Below are positions 17,685-25,602 of a stretch of 64,000 nt of DNA, one piece after another (the first letter of the stretch is position 1; each line of letters starts with the position of its first letter). The translations under genes were made by a program, and so were the position numbers. The DNA is from Cellulomonas chitinilytica (GTDB lineage Bacteria > Actinomycetota > Actinomycetes > Actinomycetales > Cellulomonadaceae). The notes under the pieces are model-generated. The model saw only the letters and a program-made list of their open reading frames with translations, made no database searches and had not been told where the DNA came from. The stretch spans positions 124,001 through 188,000 of the forward strand of contig NZ_BONK01000011.1 of the NCBI RefSeq assembly GCF_016862675.1. Reading direction: 5' to 3'.

Positions 17685-19130
17685 TCACCTGATCTGCCTC
17701 CACATCGACCGGGCCCTCGGTGAAAGCGCCCCGAGTCCGTGCAGCAGCTCGTCCGCGAGCTGGTCGCGGGTCGGTGGAGTGGCCCGGGGGATCCGTCCGT
17801 GCGGCACGGAGATCGCGGACTCCCCGCGCTGACCGGCCAGCTCGCGGGCGGCGTGCACGAACGCGTCGAGCCGGTCCGGGGACCGTCCCTCGGTGGGGAC
17901 CCAGCCGGTCAGTTGGGTCTCGAGCTCGGGCATCGTGCCGACGAGGTGCGCGGTGCCCTTCTCGAACTTCGCGGCGATCGGCACGGCTCGGTCGAGCTTG
18001 GAGATCCTCGAGGTGACGACCTTGATCCGGTCGAGGTCGGAGTGTCTCGAGGCCCGCAGGTTCTCCGCGACCATGTCCCCGCCGTAGTTGCGTTCCGCGA
18101 TGACAGCGGACGCGTCGAACCGGTCGTACGCCCGCCACGCCGCAGCAGCCCACTCCGAGGCCGTGTACCGCCCGGACTCGTCGGCCAGCACGTACAGATC
18201 GCCGTCGACACCGAGCCCGACGACGACGATCCCGGTCTCGTCGGCACGGGAGCCGGCGCCGCCGGACGGGTCGACCCCGACGACGACCCGCGTCATCACC
18301 GGCAGGTCACCGCGGGCGACCCGGGTCTCGTCGAGCACCTGCCAGGTGAGCAGCGCCCCGGCCACGTCCTCGAGGATCTGACCCAGGATCTCCTGCCGGT
18401 ACAACCTCGAGTTGGGGTCCTCCGCCTCGAGTGTGGCGACGAAGTCCGGGGACAGGTTCTCCCGGTTCGCCCACGTCGGCACGACCCGCAGCTCGGTCGT
18501 CTCCGCGACGGAGATCTCCTTGATCCACCGGGACGGCCTCGGGGTGGTGGTCAGCAGGTACCGGATCCGCGGCCCGACGCGCACCGAGTAGCGCAGCACC
18601 TCCCAGAGCCGGTCGATGTGCGGGACGACGGCCGGCTCGTCGAGCCACGCCGCACCGAAGTTCCCGCCGCGCAGCCGGTCCTCGTCCTCCGCGGAGTACG
18701 TCCACACCTTCGCGCCGTTGTCGAACGAGATCAGGCCGCGCGACGGTTCCCAGGTGACCGACCGGCCCAGCCGGCGGGCCATGCGCAGCACCCCCGACGG
18801 GCCTTCGACGCAGATCTCCCGCAGGTGCCGGTGCGACGGCGCCACGATCGCGGCCTCCGGCACTCGGAAGGTCGCCCAGCACGTCCAGGCTGACCCACAC
18901 CACGTCTTGCCGACGCCTCGCCCGCCGCGCAGCAGCAGGACGGGAGAGTCGGACGGGAGCTGGTCGGCGCGGGCGTGCGGGGACCGGTAGCCGCCGTGGG
19001 GTCGGCCGTCGCAGCCCCGTCGGTCGCAGTACACCGGCGACGCCGCCAGCCGGGGGCGTACCTGGTCGAGCAGGGGGCGCCCGGGGCGTGACCACCGCCG
19101 AAGCGACTCGCGAACCGCTGCGTCGACCAT
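17685..19130 (-). CDS. Phage terminase large subunit (TerL)
   Basis: 481 residues from ATG 19130, which overlaps the upstream stop (TGATG). The ATPase half has Walker A GGRGVGKT (69-76) and Walker B AAWLDEPA (about 160-167), then the coupling motif YLLTTTPRPS. The nuclease half begins VVVGVDPSGGAG (Asp287, first metal ligand), with later VIAERNYGGDM and DRLDAFVHAA (last acidic residue). All key motifs are intact, so it is probably an active DNA-packaging motor. It translocates concatemeric DNA into a procapsid, but no procapsid gene is found in the element. Confidence 0.92.
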   Translation of the reverse strand: MVDAAVRESLRRWSRPGRPLLDQVRPRLAASPVYCDRRGCDGRPHGGYRSPHARADQLPSDSPVLLLRGGRGVGKTWCGSAWTCWATFRVPEAAIVAPSHRHLREICVEGPSGVLRMARRLGRSVTWEPSRGLISFDNGAKVWTYSAEDEDRLRGGNFGAAWLDEPAVVPHIDRLWEVLRYSVRVGPRIRYLLTTTPRPSRWIKEISVAETTELRVVPTWANRENLSPDFVATLEAEDPNSRLYRQEILGQILEDVAGALLTWQVLDETRVARGDLPVMTRVVVGVDPSGGAGSRADETGIVVVGLGVDGDLYVLADESGRYTASEWAAAAWRAYDRFDASAVIAERNYGGDMVAENLRASRHSDLDRIKVVTSRISKLDRAVPIAAKFEKGTAHLVGTMPELETQLTGWVPTEGRSPDRLDAFVHAARELAGQRGESAISVPHGRIPRATPPTRDQLADELLHGLGALSPRARSMWRQIR

Positions 19131-19510
19131 CAGTACCACCGGTCCCGCGGGTCGGCGTCGTCGACCACGACCGCCTCCGGCGGACGCAACCCGAGCAGGT
19201 CACCGCACCGGGACAGGTACATGGGCACCCCGCCGCGCACGATCGGCGTCCGCGGCGGCGCGTCCGCGTCGCCGAGCACGAACCCGGGTGGCGGTTCGAC
19301 GTCGTCACGCCACCACCGCAGCGGCTCGTCGGTGATGTCGTTCTGCCAGGCGATCTCGTCCTCGCCGGACGCGATCAGCTCCAACGTCGCGTAGTCCAGG
19401 CCGGCACGTTCCAGCTCGTCCGGGCGAAGGTCGTTCAGGTCGCCCGCAGCGGCAGCGGCGTACAGGACGTCGCGCAGCCGGCGACGCTCGAGCTGCTCGG
19501 CGGCGTCCAT
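19130..19510 (-). CDS. Hypothetical element protein
   Basis: 126 residues, acidic, with no recognised domain. A helical, Leu/Arg-rich start (EQLERRRLRDVLYAAAAAGDL) is followed by a region rich in Asp, Pro and Trp. It overlaps genes on both sides by TGATG and lies between the candidate small and large terminase genes. It may be a packaging accessory, judged only from its place. Confidence 0.6.
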   Translation of the reverse strand: MDAAEQLERRRLRDVLYAAAAAGDLNDLRPDELERAGLDYATLELIASGEDEIAWQNDITDEPLRWWRDDVEPPPGFVLGDADAPPRTPIVRGGVPMYLSRCGDLLGLRPPEAVVVDDADPRDRWY

Positions 19511-20175
19511 CAGCGGACCTCGATCGTGCGCGCGTGCTCAAGCTCGGCCTCCCGCGCCCAGACCGCCCGCAGCTCCTCGCACCGCCTCGGAGTCAGGCGC
19601 ATCCGGTGCACGTCGTCGGGGTGGAGCTGGTCGAACGGCAGGCCGTCGCGGACGTGGTCGATCCACGTCCGGCCGGGGCCATACTCGGGCCGCGCGTACG
19701 GCGACGCCTCCGGTTCCCCCTGGCGCACGACGACCTCCTGCCGCTGCACCGCCAGACCGGGGATGAGGGCCTGCTGCCGGCCGATCGCGCGCTCCGCGAC
19801 CCGCAGGAACGCGGCCGACCGGGTCTCCTGGAACTCGTTCATCGCGGCGTGGTAGACCGCCGCACCCTGCATCAGCAGCAGCGTGCGGGACAGCTCGACG
19901 TCGTCGTTGCGCCACCCCGCGGCGGCACGCTTGGCCGCCATGCGCGCGGCATCCGGGGACGGCAGGTGCGCGACCCGAGCGGCCTCGTTCCACGACGCTC
20001 CGAGGAACGCCATGCTCAACGCGACCCTGCCCCGCGCGCCCGCGTCGTTGTCGAGGTCCTCGAGGGCAGCAGCCAGCTCACCGAGCGCGCCGGACGCCGC
20101 ACCGAGCATGTACTTCGCCACGGCCTCCTCGCGCCGATTCGCGTCGCCCGGCGCGTGCGTCTTGTGGCCGGTCAT
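19510..20175 (-). CDS. Candidate terminase small subunit
   Basis: 221 residues from ATG 20175, which forms ATGA with the preceding stop. Residues 10-70 are helical with AVAKYMLGAASGALGELAAALEDL and SMAFLGASWNEAARVAHLPSPDAARMAAKRA. The latter resembles a helix-turn-helix of the kind in small terminases, which bind the packaging site. A C-terminal part (LHPDDVHRMRLTPRRCEELRAVW) is mostly helical. Position two genes upstream of TerL in the same direction supports the call. The family match itself is weak. Confidence 0.45.
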   Translation of the reverse strand: MTGHKTHAPGDANRREEAVAKYMLGAASGALGELAAALEDLDNDAGARGRVALSMAFLGASWNEAARVAHLPSPDAARMAAKRAAAGWRNDDVELSRTLLLMQGAAVYHAAMNEFQETRSAAFLRVAERAIGRQQALIPGLAVQRQEVVVRQGEPEASPYARPEYGPGRTWIDHVRDGLPFDQLHPDDVHRMRLTPRRCEELRAVWAREAELEHARTIEVR

Positions 20176-20537
20176 GGCGTGCCCTGCCCGGTCAGGCGGT
20201 GCAGCCGGGCGTCCAGCCCCCTGGCACGCACCTGCCACAGCCGGCGCGCCTGCCCGGTGGACGCGGCCCGCGCGCAGGCGTGCGCGAGCCGCGAGGCCGC
20301 CGTCAGCCCCTCGACGGTCGTCGGCCAGCGGCCCTCACGCAGCGCCAGGTCGAGACCGGCGACAGCCTCGTGCGCCGCGTCGGGCCGTGACGGCAGGGCC
20401 GGCGGTCCGCCGGCGGCGATCAGCTCGTCGACGACCGCGTGAATCGCGCGGGCGTCTTCGACGCTGTGCACCCCCTTGGTCAGCAGCGCGTCGAACCGGG
20501 CGAGCAGCTCGCTGCGGCGCTGCGCGGTCAGGGTCAC
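20172..20537 (-). CDS. Hypothetical element protein, helical
   Basis: 121 residues if it starts at GTG 20537, which overlaps the upstream stop as GTGA; GTG 20546 is an alternative. It is Ala/Arg/Leu-rich and almost entirely helical, with no motif that I can name. The stop overlaps the start of the small-terminase candidate. Its place suggests a DNA-packaging or DNA-binding accessory. Confidence 0.55.
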   Translation of the reverse strand: MTLTAQRRSELLARFDALLTKGVHSVEDARAIHAVVDELIAAGGPPALPSRPDAAHEAVAGLDLALREGRWPTTVEGLTAASRLAHACARAASTGQARRLWQVRARGLDARLHRLTGQGTP

Positions 20538-21604
20538 GAGAACCACCCCCGGTCCGGGTCAGGGGTCGAGGTCATCGGGCGTGAGCCGGCGACGCCGGCG
20601 AGCTGCGCCACTGCCAGCGCCCGGGCGGCGGTGTCCTGCGGCGGGCGGGACTCGGCGGCGGCGCGGGCGGCGGCGACCCGCGCCCGCCACGCCGCGGGGA
20701 CCTCCGGTGACGTCGGGGGTCGGCTCAGGTACAGGGTCAGGCGCAGCTCGTCGAGCCCGTCCGCGTCGAGGAACGCCCACGGGTCCCCGGCCGCCGGATC
20801 GCGCCGGTCGTGGTCGCGGGCGAACGGCGGCACGAAGAATCGCGGGACCTCGCCGGAGTGCACCAGGACCCCCGTCGCGGCCCGGATCGTCGAGACCGTG
20901 TACCCGTCCCAGGTGGTGTCGTTCATCGACGTGTCGTGGTGCGCGGTCGCGCACGTGACGCAGAACGGCACGTCACCGCCGCCGGGCCACACGGGGGACC
21001 CGGGGAACGCGACCCACGCCCGTGCCGCGACCGTCCCGCACATACCGCACGGCCCGTCCTCGCAGGTGGTCAGGGCTGTGCCGGCGGCGACGGCGCGCAG
21101 GTCCGGCAGCCGGTCGAGGACAGCGCGCACGAGGTCTCGACGCTGCGCACGGGTGACGTGCGACCACGGTTCGACGACCGGGGACAGGTTCGAGGGGGCG
21201 TCCCGCTCGTACGGCATCGGCAGGCGCCCGTCGTGCAGCAGCAGCGCCGCGTCGGCGTCCGTGAGCCGCGAGTCAAACCGGCGACCCATGACCGCGGCGA
21301 GGATGACGCCGGCGATCGCGGCATCACCGTGCACGGCGTGCTCGCGGTGCGAGCGCCACCCCGACGCGCCCGGGTACGCCGCGTCGGCCGCCGTGACCGG
21401 GCCGCCGCACAGCCAGCACGGCGTGCTGACGTCGGCGTACCGGCTGTCGGAGGTGTCCACGACCCGCTGCTGCGGACCGGTGGGGTTCATCGCCGCGTCA
21501 CGCAGCGCGCTCGCCTCGAGCTGCTCGAGGCTGTCCGCCCCGGTCAGGGTCAGGACCGGGCCGACCGGTCGCGCCGGCCGGCCGGGCAGTCGCCTACCAG
21601 GCAT
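20534..21604 (-). CDS. Hypothetical element protein with CxxC clusters
   Basis: About 356 residues from ATG 21604. Cysteine pairs occur in CWLCGG (about 64), CEDGPCGMCG (about 180) and FCVTCATAHHD (about 210), which suggests one or two structural zinc sites. The middle reads like an HNH-less zinc-binding scaffold and the C-terminus is helical. I do not recognise the family. It overlaps the upstream gene by 11 bases and is in the same minus-strand block as the terminase genes. Confidence 0.55.
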   Translation of the reverse strand: MPGRRLPGRPARPVGPVLTLTGADSLEQLEASALRDAAMNPTGPQQRVVDTSDSRYADVSTPCWLCGGPVTAADAAYPGASGWRSHREHAVHGDAAIAGVILAAVMGRRFDSRLTDADAALLLHDGRLPMPYERDAPSNLSPVVEPWSHVTRAQRRDLVRAVLDRLPDLRAVAAGTALTTCEDGPCGMCGTVAARAWVAFPGSPVWPGGGDVPFCVTCATAHHDTSMNDTTWDGYTVSTIRAATGVLVHSGEVPRFFVPPFARDHDRRDPAAGDPWAFLDADGLDELRLTLYLSRPPTSPEVPAAWRARVAAARAAAESRPPQDTAARALAVAQLAGVAGSRPMTSTPDPDRGWFS

Positions 21605-21947
21605 CGGGTGCACCCCCGCAGCAGCGACCGACGACCCCGAGGAACGAGAACGGGCCGTCCTCCGCGAGCACCGCATCGGCGCGGCGCACCGCCCGACGGG
21701 TCAACGTCTGCCCGCACACCGCGCACGACAGCGGCCCGTCCGAGGCGAGCACGGCGCACGCCGGGCACAGCAGCTCGAGGGCCGGCAGCGCGACGTACGT
21801 CCGGGCCGGGTGCGGGCACCCCCGCGTGCGCGGCTCCGCCCACCAGGCGTCGATGAGGCGCCCGACGATCGAGTCCCGGGCGATCTGCCCGGGCACCACC
21901 CCGAGCGCCTCGGAGACGGCCCACAGGCCGTCGCTGCCGGCCCTCAC
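21594..21947 (-). CDS. Small zinc-ribbon-like element protein
   Basis: 117 residues from GTG 21947, which overlaps the upstream stop as GTGA. The C-terminal half contains LLCPACAV and LSCAVCGQ, two CxxC pairs 16 residues apart, a typical zinc ribbon. A third pair, GRCCGG, is at the end. The N-terminal part (LWAVSEALGVVPGQIARDSIVGRLIDAWW) looks like a small helical DNA-binding fold. The role is not known. Confidence 0.6.
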   Translation of the reverse strand: MRAGSDGLWAVSEALGVVPGQIARDSIVGRLIDAWWAEPRTRGCPHPARTYVALPALELLCPACAVLASDGPLSCAVCGQTLTRRAVRRADAVLAEDGPFSFLGVVGRCCGGAPDAW

Positions 21948-22165
21948 CGTGAGCCCCGCCCGTGCACGGAGCGGACCGCGTCGCGCAGCGTGACGGCGTC
22001 GTACGTGCCGTCCGGGCGCACCCGGTACACGCGGTCGCGGGTCGCGGTGGTGACGTCGTACCCGTTCGCGCGGAGCTGCTCGAGGACGACCCGCACCCGC
22101 AAGTCGCTCACGTCGGTGCGGGGGTGCACACGAGGTGCGGGGAGGTGGGGGTGGGTGGGTGACAT
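21944..22165 (-). CDS. Small element protein, possible winged helix
   Basis: 73 residues. The segment VRVVLEQLRANGYDVTTATRDRVYRVRPDG has the look of a helix followed by a two-strand wing. GGAGG lies 11 bases upstream of the ATG. It is the first gene of the minus-strand block that ends with the double-HTH gene, so the block promoter should lie in 22166-22429. That stretch shows no further ORF that I can support. Confidence 0.5.
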   Translation of the reverse strand: MSPTHPHLPAPRVHPRTDVSDLRVRVVLEQLRANGYDVTTATRDRVYRVRPDGTYDAVTLRDAVRSVHGRGSR

Positions 22166-22429
22166 GGGAACGGCCCCTCCGGGCGCGAGCGAACAGGGAT
22201 GAACCTGTCCGGCTACGCCGGGACGGGGCCGTGCTTCTGGTCGTCAGCATCCACCCGTACCCGGGCCGGCGTCTAGTTCGGAAACTGGGTGGTGTCCGAG
22301 CGGTGGTCTCCGAGATCCCCGGTTCGCAGGTCGGGCCCCCGAGGGCGGCTCTGAGCTGCGCCGCCCGTTCGGGGCAGCGAACGGAGCGGGACAGGGACCG
22401 GGCCCCGGGGGGCGAACGCGCGTCCCGGC

Positions 22430-22858
22430 TCAGACCGGGACGTTGGCCTCGGTGACGTCCCGGTCGGGGTCGGCCCACGGGGCGCCGTGGCGGGCACCGT
22501 AGGCGTACGCGACGGCCTGCATGGTGGGGCCGCGACCGTCGCGGATGACCTTGTGCATCCGCACGTTGCGGGTCTGGTCGTCCATGCCCGTGTAGAGCAC
22601 GAGCGCCTCGAGGAGCACGGTCGCCTCGTCGGTCTGCTCGAGGGCGGCGAGCTGCCCGACCGCGGCGAGCGCGGCGGGGACGAGCGGCACGTCCCGGCCG
22701 GCGGTCCCGTCGACCTGCCCGCCGGCGGCGTAGGCGTCGACCGCGACCCGCACGAGGGCGGAGATCCCGCCCAGTCCGTGCTGCTCGGCTAGCTCCGACC
22801 ACTGCGCCTGCTGCTCGTCCGTCAGTCGCACGTTCACCTGGCCCACGAGGACCCCCAT
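22430..22858 (-). CDS. Ribbon-helix-helix type regulator
   Basis: 142 residues. The N-terminus GQVNVRLTDEQQAQWSELAEQHGLGGISALVRVAVDAYAAG fits a ribbon-helix-helix (CopG/Arc) DNA-binding domain: a strand, two helices and the Gly-containing turn. The rest is helical and may mediate oligomerisation. It stands alone between two noncoding stretches. A perfect 12-bp palindrome CGACGTACGTCG at 23052-23063, about 200 bp upstream, could be its own operator. Confidence 0.6.
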   Translation of the reverse strand: MGVLVGQVNVRLTDEQQAQWSELAEQHGLGGISALVRVAVDAYAAGGQVDGTAGRDVPLVPAALAAVGQLAALEQTDEATVLLEALVLYTGMDDQTRNVRMHKVIRDGRGPTMQAVAYAYGARHGAPWADPDRDVTEANVPV

Positions 22859-23274
22859 CGCGTCTAGCGCAGCCCTGGCCGGAGCGTCTATCACTCGCCG
22901 CGATCCCTCGAACGTAGGTCCCGCAGCTATACGGCGGGAAGGGGTCAGGAACCTGCTCGTCGCAGCCCGTCCCGCGGGCGCGTCCGCGCACGTGAGAGGC
23001 GCGAGCGGCGGCCGTCTGACGGAGCCGGAGAGCACCGTGACCAGCACAGCGCGACGTACGTCGAGCACAGCGCGTGATCCTCTTGCACACGTACTTCTGC
23101 ACTCACCCCACCCACCCCCGCACCCCACCCACAGACCCACCCACCAACCCCCGGGGCCACCCCCACCCGGCACCAACCCCCCCAGGCGTCGTGGCACACG
23201 CGCGCGGGCCCCCACGGAAACTCTCCGTGGGGGCCCGGTGGTGGGGTCGGCTGTGCTCGGCGGCGTGAGCGGGC
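22859..23274. other. Noncoding block: palindrome, C-rich tract and terminator
   Basis: No supportable gene in 416 bases. It contains the 12-bp palindrome CGACGTACGTCG (23052-23063). It also has a long C-rich tract (about 23104-23191) whose complement has more than ten runs of three or more G, a strong G-quadruplex candidate on the minus strand. The recombinase terminator closes the block. Confidence 0.6.
23205..23237 (-). terminator. Terminator downstream of the tyrosine recombinase
   Basis: A perfect 14-bp G/C stem (23205-23218 and 23224-23237) with a 5-base loop lies 38 bp past the recombinase stop. Confidence 0.7.
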
Positions 23275-24291
23275 CTACAGGCCGATCATGCGGACCGGGG
23301 AGTCCTCGAGCGCGTCGCGGCCTCGGGCGTACCGGGCGGTCGTGCTGACGGACTTGTGCCGGGCGACACGCTGCGCCTGCGGCAGGGACGCGCCGGCCTC
23401 GATCATCGCGGTGATGAGCCCGGCCCGCAGAGAGTGCGCGGTCAGGGACAGGGACGACAGGCCGGCGGCGTCGGCACGGCGGATCAGGACGTCCCCGACG
23501 GCGTGCCCGCTCATCGGGGTGCACGGGCGCAGGTTGCCGCCCTTGTTGATCGGAGCGAACACGGCGCAGTCGGGCCGGTCGAGCGCGTCTGCCGCGACGA
23601 GCCAGCGGTGCAGCGCCTCGACGGGGTCACTCGCAGCATAAGCACCGCGCACGACACCGACGACCTGACCGGCGCCCTCCTGGTCACCCTTGGAGACGCG
23701 GATCGTGACGAGCAGGTCCCCGCCCTTCCACTCGAGGTCGCGGACCATGAGCGCGCCCAGCTCGGAGCGACGCATCCCGGTCGCGAACCCGAGCAGGATC
23801 AGGGCCCGGTCCCGCAGCCCGACCAGCTCGGAGGTGTCGATCGCGGCGACGATGCGGTGCACGTCCTCGACCGTCACGGCATGAGCAGGCTTGGTCGCGG
23901 CGGTCCCTCGGGGGCCGCGTCGCAGACCCTTGCGGGTCTCGACGACGAGCGGGTCCGTCGTCGGGTCCGGCAGCCGGGTCCGCTGGTGGTGGTAGGAGAT
24001 CGACGCGAGCACCTGCCCGACCCCGGACGCGCTCATGCCGGTGTGAGCACGCGCGGCGATGTACCGGGCGACGGTGTCCGGGTCGGCCGGCAGCGACGCC
24101 CGGTCGCGGTCCTCGCACCACGCGACGAACCCGCGCCAGTACGACGCGTACGTGCGCAGCGTCCCCGGCGAGCGCGACGCCATGAGCGCGGCGCCGACGA
24201 GCTGCGCGTCCGCGACGTCCTGGTCAGCCGGCATGAGCACGGCGTCGGGCGTGGGCACGATCTCGGAGCTGGTGACGTTCTCGGGCGTCAT
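23275..24291 (-). CDS. Tyrosine recombinase/integrase
   Basis: 338 residues from ATG 24291, which has GGGAGG 9 bases upstream; an ATG at 24300 is too close to that site. Residues 38-115 are a SAM-like core-binding domain (SPGTLRTYASYWRGFVAWCEDRD). The catalytic domain has Arg in TGMRRSELGAL (about 174), Lys in SKGDQ (201), HSLR (286-289), His312 in ARHKS and the nucleophile Tyr321 in TARYARG. All catalytic residues are present. It sits mid-element and not at an end, so it may resolve multimers or be left from an older insertion, while the serine integrase does the integration. Confidence 0.93.
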   Translation of the reverse strand: MTPENVTSSEIVPTPDAVLMPADQDVADAQLVGAALMASRSPGTLRTYASYWRGFVAWCEDRDRASLPADPDTVARYIAARAHTGMSASGVGQVLASISYHHQRTRLPDPTTDPLVVETRKGLRRGPRGTAATKPAHAVTVEDVHRIVAAIDTSELVGLRDRALILLGFATGMRRSELGALMVRDLEWKGGDLLVTIRVSKGDQEGAGQVVGVVRGAYAASDPVEALHRWLVAADALDRPDCAVFAPINKGGNLRPCTPMSGHAVGDVLIRRADAAGLSSLSLTAHSLRAGLITAMIEAGASLPQAQRVARHKSVSTTARYARGRDALEDSPVRMIGL

Positions 24292-24325
24292 GGTGGTCAT
24301 CCTCCCAGGGGTCAAGGGTGTGAGC

Positions 24326-24364
24326 GTGTGAGCACGGCGGTATGAGCGCGGTGGTATGAGCACG
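24326..24364. repeat. Short direct repeats upstream of the tyrosine recombinase
   Basis: TGAGC(A/G)CG occurs at 24329, 24343 and 24357, exactly 14 bp apart, the last two within GGTATGAGC(A/G)CG. Another copy, TATGAGCGCG, is at 24561. They lie 35-70 bp upstream of the recombinase start and could be a regulator or recombinase binding array. Confidence 0.5.
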
Positions 24365-24443
24365 GGCGGGCCGGGGGGCGGTGATGACGACGACCGACCG
24401 ACGACGCCCCGACGAGGCGGCCCGCCGGAGCGGGCCGCCGGCG

Positions 24444-24749
24444 TCACTGCGCGGCGTACGTGTCGTAGAAGTCGGGCCAGTCGTCGCGGATGTCCTGCGC
24501 CCAGGTCCGCACGACCGCCGCGACCAGGCGCCGACGCTCCGCCGGGGAGGAGGTCGGTGGTATGAGCGCGCGGCCGGCGGCGTAGTCCCAGACGTTGACG
24601 ACCTCGACCGCGCGGCCCGGGCGACCGAACGAGAGATCGACGTACGGGCCGCCGGTGTAGGTCGCGTGCACCTCACCCTCAGGCAGCGGGACGACCACGA
24701 CGTGCCCGAGGCACGTCGGGCACGCGCACCCGCACTCGGGCCCGCTCAC
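24444..24749 (-). CDS. Hypothetical element protein with N-terminal Cys cluster
   Basis: 101 residues from GTG 24749 (GTGA overlap with the upstream gene). The N-terminus CGCACPTC holds four Cys in eight residues, likely a metal site. The middle is beta-rich (HVVVVPLPEGEVHATYTGGPYVDLSF) and the end helical (RRRLVAAVVRTWAQDIRDDW). No family recognised. It is third in a three-gene coupled block. Confidence 0.55.
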   Translation of the reverse strand: MSGPECGCACPTCLGHVVVVPLPEGEVHATYTGGPYVDLSFGRPGRAVEVVNVWDYAAGRALIPPTSSPAERRRLVAAVVRTWAQDIRDDWPDFYDTYAAQ

Positions 24750-24943
24750 CGGTCACCACCGTGGTCCGGCAGGCGCCAGCACTCGGGCACGTCCGGCACG
24801 GTCGTGTCGCACACGACGTCGCCCGGACCCACGTAGGACCACACCTCACGCTCACCGCGCGCGTGCCCGACGGTCAGGCCCGCCACGGCAGCGCCGGACA
24901 CCAGGGCCACGGTCACGGCCGCGCCGATCGCCCGGCGGATCAC
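24746..24943 (-). CDS. Small membrane or secreted element protein
   Basis: 65 residues from GTG 24943, which overlaps the upstream stop as GTGA. The N-terminus IRRAIGAAVTVALVSGAAVAGLTVG has Arg residues followed by a hydrophobic stretch, so it is a signal peptide or a single membrane span. The exported part carries two Cys (VVCDTT and PECWRL) that could form a disulfide. It could act at the cell surface, but nothing defines its role. Confidence 0.5.
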   Translation of the reverse strand: MIRRAIGAAVTVALVSGAAVAGLTVGHARGEREVWSYVGPGDVVCDTTVPDVPECWRLPDHGGDR

Positions 24944-25239
24944 CAGGCACCGCCCAGCAGACCCGCACCAAGCTCGGAGGCGAACCGGTCGAGGCCCAGC
25001 CGCGCGCGCTGCGCGTCGAGGCGTAGCCCGCACTCGCACCACGTCGAGTCGTCGTCATCGGGCACGGCCGGGTGCTCGACGTCGCCGCACTCGCACATGA
25101 ACGTCTCAGGGGTCATCGCGTTGCACTCCGCCCACTGGCGCAGTGCGTCGGCCGGGCGCATGTCACGCGCGGCAGGGGACAGCGAACCGGCATCGATCAG
25201 TGCGCGGATCGCGAGGCTCATGGCCCGCTCATCGGTCAT
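24940..25239 (-). CDS. Hypothetical element protein with Cys pairs
   Basis: About 99 residues from ATG 25239, chosen because GAGG lies 8 bases upstream. MCECGD and WCECGL are 24 residues apart and probably bind zinc. The N-terminal half is helical. It is the first gene of a three-gene overlapping block and is preceded by the ACGCAA-N8-TTGCGT dyad. Confidence 0.55.
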   Translation of the reverse strand: MTDERAMSLAIRALIDAGSLSPAARDMRPADALRQWAECNAMTPETFMCECGDVEHPAVPDDDDSTWCECGLRLDAQRARLGLDRFASELGAGLLGGAW

Positions 25240-25261
25240 CGTCATAGCCTCAGAATAGCCC

Positions 25262-25281
25262 ACGCAAAGAGGAACTTGCGT
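25262..25281. promoter_or_regulatory. Dyad operator ACGCAA-N8-TTGCGT
   Basis: A perfect 6-bp inverted repeat with an 8-base spacer, 23 bp upstream of the ATG at 25239. On the minus strand a -10-like TATTCT (25251-25256) lies between the dyad and the gene, so a bound protein would block or assist transcription. Confidence 0.45.
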
Positions 25282-25346
25282 AGGCAACGGATCGGTTCAC
25301 CCGACCGGCGTTAGCCCGCCTAAAGCCTGTGACCCACGTCACACAC

Positions 25347-25404
25347 CGCCCGATCCGCCCGACTCGCCCGACACCCCCCACCCCACCCGATTCGCCCGAA
25401 TCGG
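25347..25404. repeat. CGCCCGA iteron-like repeats and palindrome
   Basis: CGCCCGA occurs at 25347, 25356 and 25365, exactly 9 bp apart, and again at 25393 inside the palindrome CCGATTCG-CC-CGAATCGG (25387-25404). Phased short direct repeats beside a palindrome are typical of replication or regulatory binding arrays. Confidence 0.45.
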
Positions 25405-25602
25405 CCCACACCCAACGCTCACCGCCGTTGCGTGTTGGGGGAGTAGGCGAGGGATCCTCGAGGGGTTGACCCGGCCCACCGGGCGGCCCACCGGCACCAC
25501 CACCACCATCCGGGGCGTCGTGGCGGCCCCGTCACCGGGCAACCCCCGAACCCCTCCGGGACCACCAGAAGAGGGGCCCCACCCCGCTAAGCCCCGAGCG
25601 TG

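Larger units (their letters stand above)
25240..25602. other. Noncoding block with dyad, 9-bp repeats and palindrome
   Basis: 363 bases without a supportable gene. It holds the dyad at 25262-25281, the CGCCCGA repeats with an 18-bp palindrome (25347-25404), C-rich stretches and a probable promoter for the minus-strand block. Confidence 0.55.

Noticed and set aside
22270..22345. tRNA-like words (GTGTCCGAGCGGTGGTC and CCGGTTCGCAGG)
   Set aside because: The T arm does not form a five-pair stem and no acceptor stem closes it. At most a decayed tRNA piece.
22945..23348. Pro/Thr/His-rich plus-strand ORFs in the C-rich tract
   Set aside because: They translate a simple C-rich repeat and have no ribosome site.
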